64,000 nucleotides of DNA, from NCBI RefSeq assembly GCF_003325955.1, contig NZ_CP030929.1, forward strand, positions 1,545,480 to 1,609,479. The letters run 5' to 3'. Positions 53,456 through 61,934 of this stretch are shown one piece after another. Below the pieces are notes generated by a model. The model ran no database searches. It had not been told where the DNA came from and saw only the letters and a program-made list of their open reading frames with translations. The stretch comes from Aurantimicrobium sp. MWH-Uga1. GTDB lineage: Bacteria; Actinomycetota; Actinomycetes; Actinomycetales; Microbacteriaceae. The translations under genes were made by a program, and so were the position numbers. The stretch's first letter is position 1. Each line of letters begins with the position of its first letter.

Positions 53456-55070
53456 TCCTCAGGCCTCGGTTGGTCGTGCAAGCGTCCTCCTCGGCTCCGG
53501 CACGGTTGTCTCTCGTGCGTTGGGATTCTTCAAGGCCATTATTTTGGCCCAAGCTTTGGGCGTTGTTGCCAGTGCTGGAGCCGATGCGTTCGCGGTAGCG
53601 AACCAGATGCCCAATAGCATCTATGTGTTGGTTTCAGGCGGTGTGCTCACCGCCACTTTGGTTCCGGCCATCGTGAAATCTGCCAGCCACAGCGATGGTG
53701 GTGCCGGCTACGTCAACAAGCTCATGACGATGACCATCCTGGTTTTGCTGGGTGTCACCGCGGTAGCCATGTTCGCTGCGCCGGTACTCATCACGCTCTA
53801 TGCAACCCAGTGGTCAGCAGACCAGCTTGCGTTGGCAACCGCCTTCGCCTACTGGTGTTTGCCTCAGATTTTCTTCTATGGGCTATACACAATCCTCGGT
53901 GAGGTTCTCAATGCTCGCGGCTCCTTTGGGCCCTTCACGTGGGCACCCGCCCTGAACAACGTTGTTGGAATTCTGGGCATCGTCGCTTTCATGCTGTTGT
54001 TCGGTGTTGATACCGCTGGCGAGCGCAGTGTTGTGGATTGGACCCCTGCCATGGTTGCGATGTTAGCGGGAAGTGCGACGGCGGGCGTGGCTGCTCAAGC
54101 GCTGATTCTGACGGTCTTCTGGAAGAAGAATGGGCTGAGCTTTGCGCCAGATTTTGTCTGGCGCGGTGTTGGCCTTCGAGAAACCGGCAAGATGGTCGGC
54201 TGGACCTTTGGTGTTGTGCTGCTGACTCAGCTCAGCATCATTGTTCAAACCAACGTGGTCGCACTTGCTTCAGGCCAAGGAGCGTCAGTGTTCACCATGA
54301 CCACGGCGTGGCTGATTTTCCTGCTGCCGCACTCGATCATTGCTGTCTCAATGGGCACGGTCTACTTCACACGAATGAGCAAAGACTACGCAGCAGGGAA
54401 TCGTGAAGGCATGGCTCGTGATGCGTCCACCGCTCTTCGCCAAATTGGTTTGTTTATCTGCTGGGCTGCTGCCGGATTATTGGCTGTGGCTTTTCCCCTG
54501 TCACGCATTTTCAGCGAGAACTTTCTTTCCGTAATCAACCTGGGCTGGCTGATCATGGTGCTGGTGCTTGGCCTGCCGGCCTTTAGTGCGGTGTATGTCA
54601 TGTTCCGCATCTTCCTCGTTCAAGGCAAAGCGCCCTTGATGTTTTGGCTCACAGTGTTGCAGGTCGGTGTCTATGTTGTGCTCATTTTGCTGAGCTCTCA
54701 GATTTACGTCACCGTGATTACCTTGGCAGTGTGTACCTCACTGGCCATCTCCGTCATTATTCAAGCCATAGTGACCTGGGTGGTGCTGCGAAAAACTCTT
54801 CCTGAGGTTCGTCGAAGTGGCATAGCCAGCACGGCAGTGCGTGGCTACATTGCCGCTGCCATAGCTGGATTCATTGGGTTGATTGTCAGTAACCAGTTCG
54901 GGTCGCTGACAGCCACCGGTTTTGCCCAAGAAAGCATCATTAACGCAATCGTGGCCATGGCAGGAATTGGCCTGGTTGTGACCGGAGTCTTCGTGCTCGT
55001 GTTGTGGATCATGCGGGTGAAGGAAGTTCACCAATTGTTTGCTCAATTACGGTCTCGCCTGAGCCGATAA
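53448..55070 (+). CDS. murJ: Lipid II flippase MurJ
   Basis: A 540-residue multi-helix protein of the MviN/MurJ family, moving peptidoglycan precursor across the membrane. N-terminal SVLLGSGTVVSRALGFFKAIILAQALG and QIFFYGLYTILGEVLNARGSFGPFTWAP are family-typical. About fourteen membrane helices; it lacks the pseudokinase extension of mycobacterial MviN. The ATG overlaps DUF6049. Confidence 0.94.
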   Translation: MSNPQASVGRASVLLGSGTVVSRALGFFKAIILAQALGVVASAGADAFAVANQMPNSIYVLVSGGVLTATLVPAIVKSASHSDGGAGYVNKLMTMTILVLLGVTAVAMFAAPVLITLYATQWSADQLALATAFAYWCLPQIFFYGLYTILGEVLNARGSFGPFTWAPALNNVVGILGIVAFMLLFGVDTAGERSVVDWTPAMVAMLAGSATAGVAAQALILTVFWKKNGLSFAPDFVWRGVGLRETGKMVGWTFGVVLLTQLSIIVQTNVVALASGQGASVFTMTTAWLIFLLPHSIIAVSMGTVYFTRMSKDYAAGNREGMARDASTALRQIGLFICWAAAGLLAVAFPLSRIFSENFLSVINLGWLIMVLVLGLPAFSAVYVMFRIFLVQGKAPLMFWLTVLQVGVYVVLILLSSQIYVTVITLAVCTSLAISVIIQAIVTWVVLRKTLPEVRRSGIASTAVRGYIAAAIAGFIGLIVSNQFGSLTATGFAQESIINAIVAMAGIGLVVTGVFVLVLWIMRVKEVHQLFAQLRSRLSR

Positions 55071-55157
55071 CCCCGTTTCGGGAATATTCCGACAGTAGAC
55101 TGAGTTCTACTCATTGCCTTACTTTCGGCTGAAATTGCCGCTTTCTAGGAGTGCCTC

Positions 55158-56111
55158 GTGCGTCAAGTCATCATTATTGGTTCCGGCCCTGCCGGATACA
55201 CCGCTGCGATTTATGCTGCACGCGCGAACTTTAAGCCCCTCGTCATTGCCAGCTCCGTCGAAGCAGGCGGTGAACTGATGAACACCACTGAGGTTGAGAA
55301 CTTCCCCGGCTTCCCTGAGGGAATCATGGGTCCCGACCTGATGATGAAGATGCAGGAGCAGGCTGAAAAATTCGGTGCTGAAGTTCTTCTCGATGATGTT
55401 GTCAGTGTTGAACTCTCCGGTGACGTCAAGCGCGTAGTAACCGGTGGCGGTCAGACTTTTGAAGCGCTTTCTGTGATTTTTGCTACCGGATCTGCGTATC
55501 GCAAGCTTGGCTTGGAGGGCGAAGACCGCCTCTCCGGTCACGGAGTTTCCTGGTGTGCAACCTGCGACGGCTTCTTCTTCCGCCAGAAGACCGTTGCCAT
55601 CGTTGGCGGTGGCGACTCCGCTATGGAAGAAGCTAACTTCCTCACCCGTTTTGCTGACAAGGTTTATGTCATTCACCGGTCAGAGACACTGCGCGCCTCC
55701 AAGATCATGCAGGATCGTGCACACGCAAACCCCAAGATTGAATTTCTGTGGAACTCGACTATTGATTCCATCAATGGTGAGAACAACCTGACGTCAGTAA
55801 CTCTCAAAAACACCGTCACTGGTGACCTCAGCGAACTCCCCCTCGACGGGCTCTTCATTGCCATTGGTAATGACCCTCGTACCCAGCTCATTCATGGGCA
55901 GCTCGACCTCACACCTGAAGGAACTATTGCCGTCCAGGGTCGAACCTCCAAGACCAACCTGACCGGTGTTTTTGCGGCAGGTGACGTCATTGACCCCACA
56001 TACCGCCAGGCTGTCACTGCTGCCGCCAGTGGAACTGTCGCAGCGCTAGACGCCGAGCACTACCTCCAATCACTTCCTGTCGAAACCCTCGCACAGGCTG
56101 CAAACAACTAA
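55158..56111 (+). CDS. trxB: Thioredoxin reductase
   Basis: A 317-residue FAD/NADPH disulfide reductase. FAD site IIGSGPAGYTAAIYAAR, redox pair CATC in SWCATCDG, NADPH site AIVGGGDSAMEE, and the C-terminal GVFAAGDVIDPTYRQAVTAAASG. GTG 55158 has AGGAG six bases upstream. No sigma factor gene lies between murJ and trxB, unlike mycobacteria. Confidence 0.96.
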   Translation: MRQVIIIGSGPAGYTAAIYAARANFKPLVIASSVEAGGELMNTTEVENFPGFPEGIMGPDLMMKMQEQAEKFGAEVLLDDVVSVELSGDVKRVVTGGGQTFEALSVIFATGSAYRKLGLEGEDRLSGHGVSWCATCDGFFFRQKTVAIVGGGDSAMEEANFLTRFADKVYVIHRSETLRASKIMQDRAHANPKIEFLWNSTIDSINGENNLTSVTLKNTVTGDLSELPLDGLFIAIGNDPRTQLIHGQLDLTPEGTIAVQGRTSKTNLTGVFAAGDVIDPTYRQAVTAAASGTVAALDAEHYLQSLPVETLAQAANN

Positions 56112-56138
56112 GCAACGTTTGACGACTAAGGAGAAATC

Positions 56139-56465
56139 ATGTCTGCAGCACCCGCAGTAACTGACGCAAGCTTTGACGCAGACGTCCTCAAGAGCACTAA
56201 GCCTGTTCTCGTGGACTTCTGGGCAGAATGGTGTGGCCCTTGCCGCGCCGTAGGGCCCATCCTTGACCAGCTTCGTGCTGAGCACGGTGACAAGTTAGAA
56301 ATCGTCAAGCTCAACGTGGATGAGAACCCACAGACAGCTATGGCCTATCAAATCACCTCAATTCCTGCGATGAAGGTTTTCGTCAACGGTGAGGTTGCAA
56401 AGACCATCATTGGAGCTAAGCCCAAGCCTGCTCTTGAGCACGATCTCGCCGACTTTATCGGCTAA
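56139..56465 (+). CDS. trxA: Thioredoxin
   Basis: A 108-residue thioredoxin with WAEWCGPCRAVGPIL active site and the cis-proline ITSIPAMKVF. It follows trxB by 27 bases with AAGGAG before the ATG, and ends in front of a hairpin terminator. Confidence 0.97.
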   Translation: MSAAPAVTDASFDADVLKSTKPVLVDFWAEWCGPCRAVGPILDQLRAEHGDKLEIVKLNVDENPQTAMAYQITSIPAMKVFVNGEVAKTIIGAKPKPALEHDLADFIG

Positions 56466-56478
56466 CTCGCTTCTCATC

Positions 56479-56512
56479 AGGTGGCCGTCGGGTTTGAGCC
56501 CGGCGGCCACCT
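56479..56512 (+). terminator. Terminator after trxA
   Basis: AGGTGGCCGTCGGG and CCCGGCGGCCACCT form a 14-bp stem with one G-T pair and a 6-base loop, starting 14 bases beyond the trxA stop. The T-run is weak (GCATTTAA). Confidence 0.7.
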
Positions 56513-56550
56513 GCATTTAACCCCAGTTTTTCCCAACTACGATTGTGTGT

Positions 56551-57870
56551 GTGGCCGAGACTAACGAGACGGGTCAAGAAATCAACCTTGACCCCTGGTT
56601 CAATCATTACGCCAGCCGAACCTCCGGTCTGAGCGCCTCTGAAGTGCGCGCGCTTTTCGCTGTTGCCTCACGCCCCGAAGTTGTCTCCTTGGCCGGCGGA
56701 ATGCCCTATGTTCGGGCGCTTCCTGAGTCGTTAGTCAACGGTGCTCTCGAGAAGGTCATGAGTGAGAACGGCCCGATGGCGATGCAATACGGGTCGGGTC
56801 AAGGAATTCCTGCGTTGCGTGAGCAGATCCTTGAAATCATGGCCCTTGAAGGCATTAGTGCCTCTGTTGACGACGTTGTTGTGACCACCGGGAGCCAGCA
56901 AGCTCTGGATTTGGTCACCAAGTTGTTTATTGATCCCGGTGACGTGATTCTTGCTGAAGCTCCCAGTTATGTTGGCGCTATCGGTGTTTTTCGCAGTTAT
57001 CAAGCCGATGTCGTGCACGTCCTCATGGACGAGCACGGCCTTATTCCCGACAAGCTACGTGAGGCAATTTCTGAGGTTAAGGCTTCTGGTCGCACCATCA
57101 AGTTCCTCTACACAATCCCGAATTTCCACAACCCTGCTGGTGTGACTCTTTCTGCTGAGCGTCGTCCGGAAATTCTTCAGATTTGTCAGGACAACGGCAT
57201 TCTCATCTTGGAAGACAACCCCTACGGTTTGCTCTCCTTTGAAGGGGATGTTCCTCCTGCCATTCGTTCCTTGAACGAAGACGGTGTGATCTATTTGGGG
57301 TCGTTCTCCAAGACATTGGCTCCCGGTTTCCGCGTGGGGTGGGCTTTAGCTCCCCACGCCATCCGAGAAAAGCTCGTTTTAGCTGCAGAATCAGCAATTT
57401 TGTGCCCCAGTTCATTTAGCCAAATGGTGATTAGTGAATATTTGAGCCAAGCAGACTGGAAAGGCCAGATCGAAACATTCCGCGGGGTCTACAAGGAACG
57501 TCGCGATGCAATGTTGGATGCACTGAATGAGTATTTGCCAGATTTGAGTTGGAATGTTCCCAACGGTGGGTTTTACATCTGGTGCACACTGCCGGAAAAC
57601 CTCGATTCCAAGGCGATGTTGCCTCGTGCCGTCTCAGAATTGGTTGCCTACACACCGGGTACCGCATTCTTTGCCGACGGCACAGGTCGACACAACATAC
57701 GGCTGTCTTTCTGCTATCCCCCACCAGAGAACATCAGAATCGGTATTCGACGTCTTGCCACGGTCATTCGCGGCGAACTTGACCTGCTCGCTGATTTTGC
57801 CGGCACGGGTTCTCTCATTGCTTCTCCCGGTGACGATAACGTCATTGCTCCACCACCAGATCTCAGCTAG
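56551..57870 (+). CDS. PLP-dependent aminotransferase, class I/II (MocR/2-aminoadipate-like)
   Basis: A 439-residue fold-type I aminotransferase. Motifs: SLAGGMPYVRALP, YGSGQGIPALREQI, VTTGSQQALDLV, NFHNPAGVTLS, ILEDNPYGLLSF and the PLP-lysine site GSFSKTLAPGFRVGW. It lacks an N-terminal DNA-binding domain, so it is a plain enzyme. GTG 56551 has TACGAT seven bases upstream (leaderless); GTG 56545 is possible. Likely operon with the ddl-type gene 14 bases later. Confidence 0.88.
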   Translation: MAETNETGQEINLDPWFNHYASRTSGLSASEVRALFAVASRPEVVSLAGGMPYVRALPESLVNGALEKVMSENGPMAMQYGSGQGIPALREQILEIMALEGISASVDDVVVTTGSQQALDLVTKLFIDPGDVILAEAPSYVGAIGVFRSYQADVVHVLMDEHGLIPDKLREAISEVKASGRTIKFLYTIPNFHNPAGVTLSAERRPEILQICQDNGILILEDNPYGLLSFEGDVPPAIRSLNEDGVIYLGSFSKTLAPGFRVGWALAPHAIREKLVLAAESAILCPSSFSQMVISEYLSQADWKGQIETFRGVYKERRDAMLDALNEYLPDLSWNVPNGGFYIWCTLPENLDSKAMLPRAVSELVAYTPGTAFFADGTGRHNIRLSFCYPPPENIRIGIRRLATVIRGELDLLADFAGTGSLIASPGDDNVIAPPPDLS

Positions 57871-57884
57871 GAAACGAGGCCACT

Positions 57885-58826
57885 TTGTCTTCTCTCACCA
57901 TTGCGGTTCTTTCCGGTGGAATCTCTCACGAGCGTGAAGTATCGTTACGCTCTGGTCGACGTGTTGCCGATGCGCTGATTGCTCGCGGTCACACTGTGAC
58001 CATCATTGACCCTGATGCTTCTTTGTTTGCCACCCTTGCCTCGCTCAAGCCAGATGTTGTGTGGCCCGCATTACACGGGGCAAGCGGGGAAGACGGTGCG
58101 ATTCTTGATCTGCTCAGAGCTGCTGGATATGCCTATGTTGGCCCTTCTGCTCAGGCAGCTCGATTGGCCTGGTCAAAGCCGGTTGCTAAAACTCTGGTGT
58201 CGCGTGCTGGAGTAGCCACGGCACCTTCTCTGACTATTGCGCGTGAAGCGTTTCGTGAACTTGGTGCTGGTTCAGTTTTGCAGTTAATTGGCTCTGAACT
58301 GGGAAATCATGTCGTTGTTAAGCCTGCATCAGGCGGTTCTGCGCAGGGTGTTTCAATTGTGACCAAGGCAGAAGACCTCCCGCGCGCGATGGTGGATGCA
58401 TTTACGTATCACGACGTTGCCCTGATTGAAAAATACATCTCTGGCACTGAAGTCGCCTTAACCGTCACTGATGGCCCTTCTGGAGCTCAAGCCCTCCCCG
58501 CGGTGGAAATAGTTCCACTTGAGGGCGTTTATAGCTTTGAGGCCCGCTATAACGCTGGAGAGACCACGTTCTTTGTCCCTGCTCGCTTGTCAGATCAGGT
58601 TTCAGCCGCGATTGCCTCGGCTGCCGTGACAGTGCATGAAACTCTGGGGCTCTCTCAGATTTCGCGCATCGACCTCATCGTGGATGACTCCGGGGTTCCC
58701 TGGTTCCTGGAAGCGAACTCCCTGCCCGGACTCACTGAGACGTCTAGTGCCCCGCTTGCAATTGAGGCATCCGGTGTAGACGTGGGCGCACTCTACGAAG
58801 CACTCGCCCGCGCAGCTCAAAACTAG
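57885..58826 (+). CDS. D-alanine--D-alanine ligase family ATP-grasp protein
   Basis: A 313-residue ATP-grasp ligase of the Ddl family. Key sites: VLSGGISHEREVSLRSG, HGASGEDGAI, VKPASGGSAQGVSIV, IEKYISGTEVALTV and ANSLPGLTETS. TTG 57885 is used as start: GAGG is five bases upstream and no ATG is near. Actinobacteria usually have the essential ddl elsewhere, so this may be a second, origin-proximal ligase; whether it makes D-Ala-D-Ala or another dipeptide is open. Confidence 0.82.
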   Translation: MSSLTIAVLSGGISHEREVSLRSGRRVADALIARGHTVTIIDPDASLFATLASLKPDVVWPALHGASGEDGAILDLLRAAGYAYVGPSAQAARLAWSKPVAKTLVSRAGVATAPSLTIAREAFRELGAGSVLQLIGSELGNHVVVKPASGGSAQGVSIVTKAEDLPRAMVDAFTYHDVALIEKYISGTEVALTVTDGPSGAQALPAVEIVPLEGVYSFEARYNAGETTFFVPARLSDQVSAAIASAAVTVHETLGLSQISRIDLIVDDSGVPWFLEANSLPGLTETSSAPLAIEASGVDVGALYEALARAAQN

Positions 58827-58842
58827 TGCCCTAGTTTTGAAC

Positions 58843-58857
58843 GTTTCACGTGGAAAC
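58843..58857. other. Degenerate parS-like site
   Basis: GTTTCACGTGGAAAC resembles parS (GTTTCACGTGAAAC) with an inserted G. It lies between the ddl-type gene and the end of parB. Confidence 0.45.
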
Positions 58858-59819
58858 TAGTTGCTACCAAACGGAGTCTCGCCGAGCTCGGTGAGGATTC
58901 TGTTGAGGTCGCCGATAGTTGCAAATTCGATGCTGATCAGGCCTTTTTTAGCGCTGAGCTGGATTTTTACACGAGTGTCTAGGCGATCTCCGAGTCGCTC
59001 AGCAATCTCATCGAGGTGACCTCGACGTGTTCCCGCTACGGGCTTGGGCTTCTTTGCTGTGGGGGCCTCGCCTGCGAGCGCCTCTGCGGCGCGAACTGAG
59101 AGATCCTCATTAACAATCTTGTCGGCGAGGCGCTGCATGGCCTCAGGGTCTGAAACAGACAAAATGGCACGGGCGTGACCGGCACTGAGAACACCGGCAG
59201 CCACCCGCTTTTGAACAAGTGGTGGCAGACGTAGCAAACGGATGGTGTTTGAGATCTGTGGACGGGAGCGGCCAATGCGCTCAGCGAGTTGCTCCTGAGT
59301 AATTCCGAAGTCAGCCATGAGTTGCTGGTACGCAGAAGCTTCTTCCAATGGGTTGAGTTGTGAGCGGTGCAGGTTCTCCAGCAACGCGTCACGAAGCATG
59401 TCTTCGTCCGCGGTCTCACGGATGATGACGGGGATTTGCTCGAGGCCCACTTCTTTCGACGCACGCAGACGTCGCTCACCCATGATGAGTTCGTAATTGT
59501 CGGAACCGGGGATACTGCGAACCACAATGGGTTGCAAGATGCCTATTTCACGAATGCTGTGAACCAGTTCAGCAAGGTCTTCAGGGTTGAATACTTTACG
59601 GGGTTGTTGTGGGTTGGGAACCACCAGGTTAGGGGAGATGTAAGCCAGGCGTGCGCCGGGAACCTCAACCAAGTCTGACTGTTGATCTGCGGCAACAGGA
59701 ATGGAGCCTGTTGCTGTTTGGTCGGGGAAAAAGACATCTACCGGACGCTCAGCATTGGGCGCAGTGGGAATGAGCGAACCAATGCCTCGGCCTAAGCCTG
59801 TGCGCTTATTCGTTGCCAT
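58857..59819 (-). CDS. parB: Chromosome-partitioning protein ParB
   Basis: A 320-residue ParB/Spo0J. The N-terminal CTP-binding ParB/Srx domain has LVVPNPQQPRKVF and LIMGERRLRASKEVG; the HTH is ITQEQLAERIGRSRPQISNTIRLL; the C-terminal dimer part follows. ATG 59819 has AGGAGG six bases upstream and overlaps the parA end by 14 bases. Upstream frame residues are rejected. Confidence 0.95.
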   Translation of the reverse strand: MATNKRTGLGRGIGSLIPTAPNAERPVDVFFPDQTATGSIPVAADQQSDLVEVPGARLAYISPNLVVPNPQQPRKVFNPEDLAELVHSIREIGILQPIVVRSIPGSDNYELIMGERRLRASKEVGLEQIPVIIRETADEDMLRDALLENLHRSQLNPLEEASAYQQLMADFGITQEQLAERIGRSRPQISNTIRLLRLPPLVQKRVAAGVLSAGHARAILSVSDPEAMQRLADKIVNEDLSVRAAEALAGEAPTAKKPKPVAGTRRGHLDEIAERLGDRLDTRVKIQLSAKKGLISIEFATIGDLNRILTELGETPFGSN

Positions 59820-60759
59820 GTGTGGCCTCCTGTGCTGGGGGACGATGTGAGGGCGGTGCGCCGCGCAGAGCAATCTCGTGGGCGGCTTCAATGTAAGAAA
59901 TAGAGCCAACAGACATCGTGTCGTAGCTCACGACGGTCTGACTATAGCTGGGAGCTTCAGATACGCGCACGGCACGAGGAATGACAGCCTTAAGCACTTG
60001 CTGTGGGAAGTGGGTGCGCACATCCTCTGCCACTTCGTGAGCCAATCTGGTTCTGCTATCAAACATCGTGAGCAAGATTGTGGATACCTGGAGATAGGGG
60101 TTGAGGCCCTGATTGATCATCTCTATGGTGTTGAGTAGCTGGGACAGCCCCTCGAGGGCGTAATACTCGCACTGTATAGGAATTAATACTTCGCGCGCGC
60201 AGGTAAACGCATTAATGGTGAGCAGGCCTAATGAGGGTGGGCAGTCGATAAACACGTAGTTGTAGTCATTGCCGGGGCGAGCGAAAAGCTGTTCCAACGC
60301 GTCACGTAATAAGTATTCACGACGGTCACGACCATACATCTGCAGTTCTGCGCCAGCGAGGTCCAGGTTGGAGGGCGCGCAATATAACTCGCCTTCTTCT
60401 GTGCTCTTTTGAATAACTTCTGCGAGTGGTTTTCCCTCGACGAGTACGTCATAAATACTGGGGACTTCACCATGGTGTTCAATTCCCAGCGCAGTCGAAG
60501 CATTTCCCTGAGGATCAAGATCAATGACGAGCACTTTGGCACCAAAGCGAGCTAAAGCTGCTGCAATGTTGACCGTGGTTGTGGTTTTACCCACTCCACC
60601 CTTTTGGTTGGAGACGGTAAAGACGCGGGGGCGCTGGGGAAGTGGTGGGGGTGTTTGGTCAAGAATTCGACGTCGTGCCGTCAGGTCACTGAGCTCCTTA
60701 GCCAACGGCGAATCAACGTCAACGGGGGACGTTGTGCTCGTTTCTTCAGGATGTTTCAC
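59806..60759 (-). CDS. parA: Chromosome-partitioning ATPase ParA
   Basis: A 317-residue Walker-type ATPase. The deviant Walker A is NQKGGVGKTTTTVN; VLVIDLDPQGNAS and FIDCPPSLGLLT follow. A polar N-terminal extension of about 45 residues carries basic ARRRILDQ, possibly ParB/DNA contact. The GTG start codon lies within a perfect parS (60753-60766), and AAAGG is six bases upstream. Confidence 0.95.
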   Translation of the reverse strand: MKHPEETSTTSPVDVDSPLAKELSDLTARRRILDQTPPPLPQRPRVFTVSNQKGGVGKTTTTVNIAAALARFGAKVLVIDLDPQGNASTALGIEHHGEVPSIYDVLVEGKPLAEVIQKSTEEGELYCAPSNLDLAGAELQMYGRDRREYLLRDALEQLFARPGNDYNYVFIDCPPSLGLLTINAFTCAREVLIPIQCEYYALEGLSQLLNTIEMINQGLNPYLQVSTILLTMFDSRTRLAHEVAEDVRTHFPQQVLKAVIPRAVRVSEAPSYSQTVVSYDTMSVGSISYIEAAHEIALRGAPPSHRPPAQEATHGNE

Positions 60760-60766
60760 GTGAAAC
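60753..60766. other. parS site overlapping the parA start codon
   Basis: GTTTCACGTGAAAC is a perfect 14-bp parS palindrome. The parA start codon GTG (60757-60759, minus strand) is the central part of the site, so ParB bound here would also sit on the beginning of parA. Confidence 0.9.
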
Positions 60767-60796
60767 CTTTACCTCAGTGGGGTGGAGATTGCGAAT

Positions 60797-61423
60797 CTAC
60801 TCAACTGTAGCCCGAACCACCCTCGTTACGTCATCGAGGAGCCCCTCGCCCAGTGTCAGGACCTCAACGTTATGCAGCTTGAATGCTTTGATTTGCTTGG
60901 CAGCCGCCTCAATTTCGGCCTGAGCACCAGCGCCCTTCATCAACACTAGTTCTCCGCCAGGGCGAACCAGCGGTGCTGTCATGGGGATCAGTTTCTTCAA
61001 CGCGCTGACAGCCCGTGCTGTGACCTGGTCAAGCAACACGTCGCGGCGGACGTCTTCGGCGCGATCACGAACAACAGTGACGTTGGTGAGACCCAGTTCG
61101 GCTACCTGATCATTCAGCCAAGCAGTTCGGCGCTCCATGGGCTCGATGAGAGTAAAGTCCACATCTGGGCGAGCAATAGCAAGAACGAGGCCAGGCAGGC
61201 CCGCTCCACTTCCTACGTCGCCGACGCGTCCGCGGAGAAGTGGCGCAACAATGGCGCAGTTGAGGATGTGACGAGTCCACAGCCGAGGAAGCTCGAGTGG
61301 GCCAATGAGGCCCAGTTCCTCACCATATTGCGCAAGGTTAGCTGTAAATTGGCGCGCTAAATCAATGTGTTCGCCAAATATTTGAGCCGCTTGAGCTGGC
61401 TCCGCTTCAAATTCCGGAGTCAC
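60797..61423 (-). CDS. rsmG: 16S rRNA (guanine527-N7) methyltransferase
   Basis: A 208-residue SAM methyltransferase (GidB). The SAM loop is VGDVGSGAGLPGLVLAIARPDV, and the N-terminal part has LTANL-type GPLELPRLWTRHILNC. GTG start at 61423 begins just downstream of a second parS. It methylates G527 near the decoding centre. Confidence 0.94.
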   Translation of the reverse strand: MTPEFEAEPAQAAQIFGEHIDLARQFTANLAQYGEELGLIGPLELPRLWTRHILNCAIVAPLLRGRVGDVGSGAGLPGLVLAIARPDVDFTLIEPMERRTAWLNDQVAELGLTNVTVVRDRAEDVRRDVLLDQVTARAVSALKKLIPMTAPLVRPGGELVLMKGAGAQAEIEAAAKQIKAFKLHNVEVLTLGEGLLDDVTRVVRATVE

Positions 61424-61424
61424 T

Positions 61425-61438
61425 GTTTCACGTGAAAC
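61425..61438. other. parS site between jag and rsmG
   Basis: A second perfect GTTTCACGTGAAAC. It fills the 14-base gap between the jag stop codon and the rsmG start. Confidence 0.9.
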
Positions 61439-61932
61439 TATTTGCCGGCAGTGATGACGGTGTGGCGGTCTTTGCCCTCGCCGTCAGAGTGAGACACCAG
61501 GCCTCGTTCACTCACAAGATCGTGCACAAGCTTGCGTTCATAAGAGCTCATGGGAGGAAGCGCGGCAGCTGAAGCGCCGTTTTCCAGACGAGCCGCTGCT
61601 GCGTCGACAAGTGCTGCGAGTTCCTGTTCGCGGGTTTGGCGTGAGCCACCGACATCCAGGATGAGGCGAGAAAACTGGCCAGTCTTGTTTTGAACGGCAA
61701 GACGGGTCAGTTCTTGCAGTGCCGCTACTGTTTCGGGGCGAGAAAGTACTCGAACGTTTCCCTGCTCTGAAGCGGTTACAGAGACATAGGCACGACCATT
61801 ACGGGCATCGATGTCGAGGTCTCCGTCCAAATCGGCGATATCAAGAAGTTCTTCAATGTAATCAGCGGCGACATCGCCCTCGTTTTCGAGGTCTTTGAGG
61901 GTTGGAGCTGCTTTTGCTTCGATTTCAGACAC
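61438..61932 (-). CDS. jag: Jag/KhpB-type RNA-binding protein (KH-R3H)
   Basis: A 164-residue protein: an acidic opening, a KH-like half with DIDARNGRAYVSV and an R3H-type half with LPPMSSYERKLVHDLVSERG. No Jag-N domain. It probably binds small RNAs or ribosomal complexes. It starts two bases after yidC. Confidence 0.9.
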   Translation of the reverse strand: MSEIEAKAAPTLKDLENEGDVAADYIEELLDIADLDGDLDIDARNGRAYVSVTASEQGNVRVLSRPETVAALQELTRLAVQNKTGQFSRLILDVGGSRQTREQELAALVDAAAARLENGASAAALPPMSSYERKLVHDLVSERGLVSHSDGEGKDRHTVITAGK

Positions 61933-61934
61933 GG

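Noticed and set aside
56551..57870. MocR-type transcription regulator
   Set aside because: The aminotransferase domain is complete but there is no GntR winged helix at the N-terminus.
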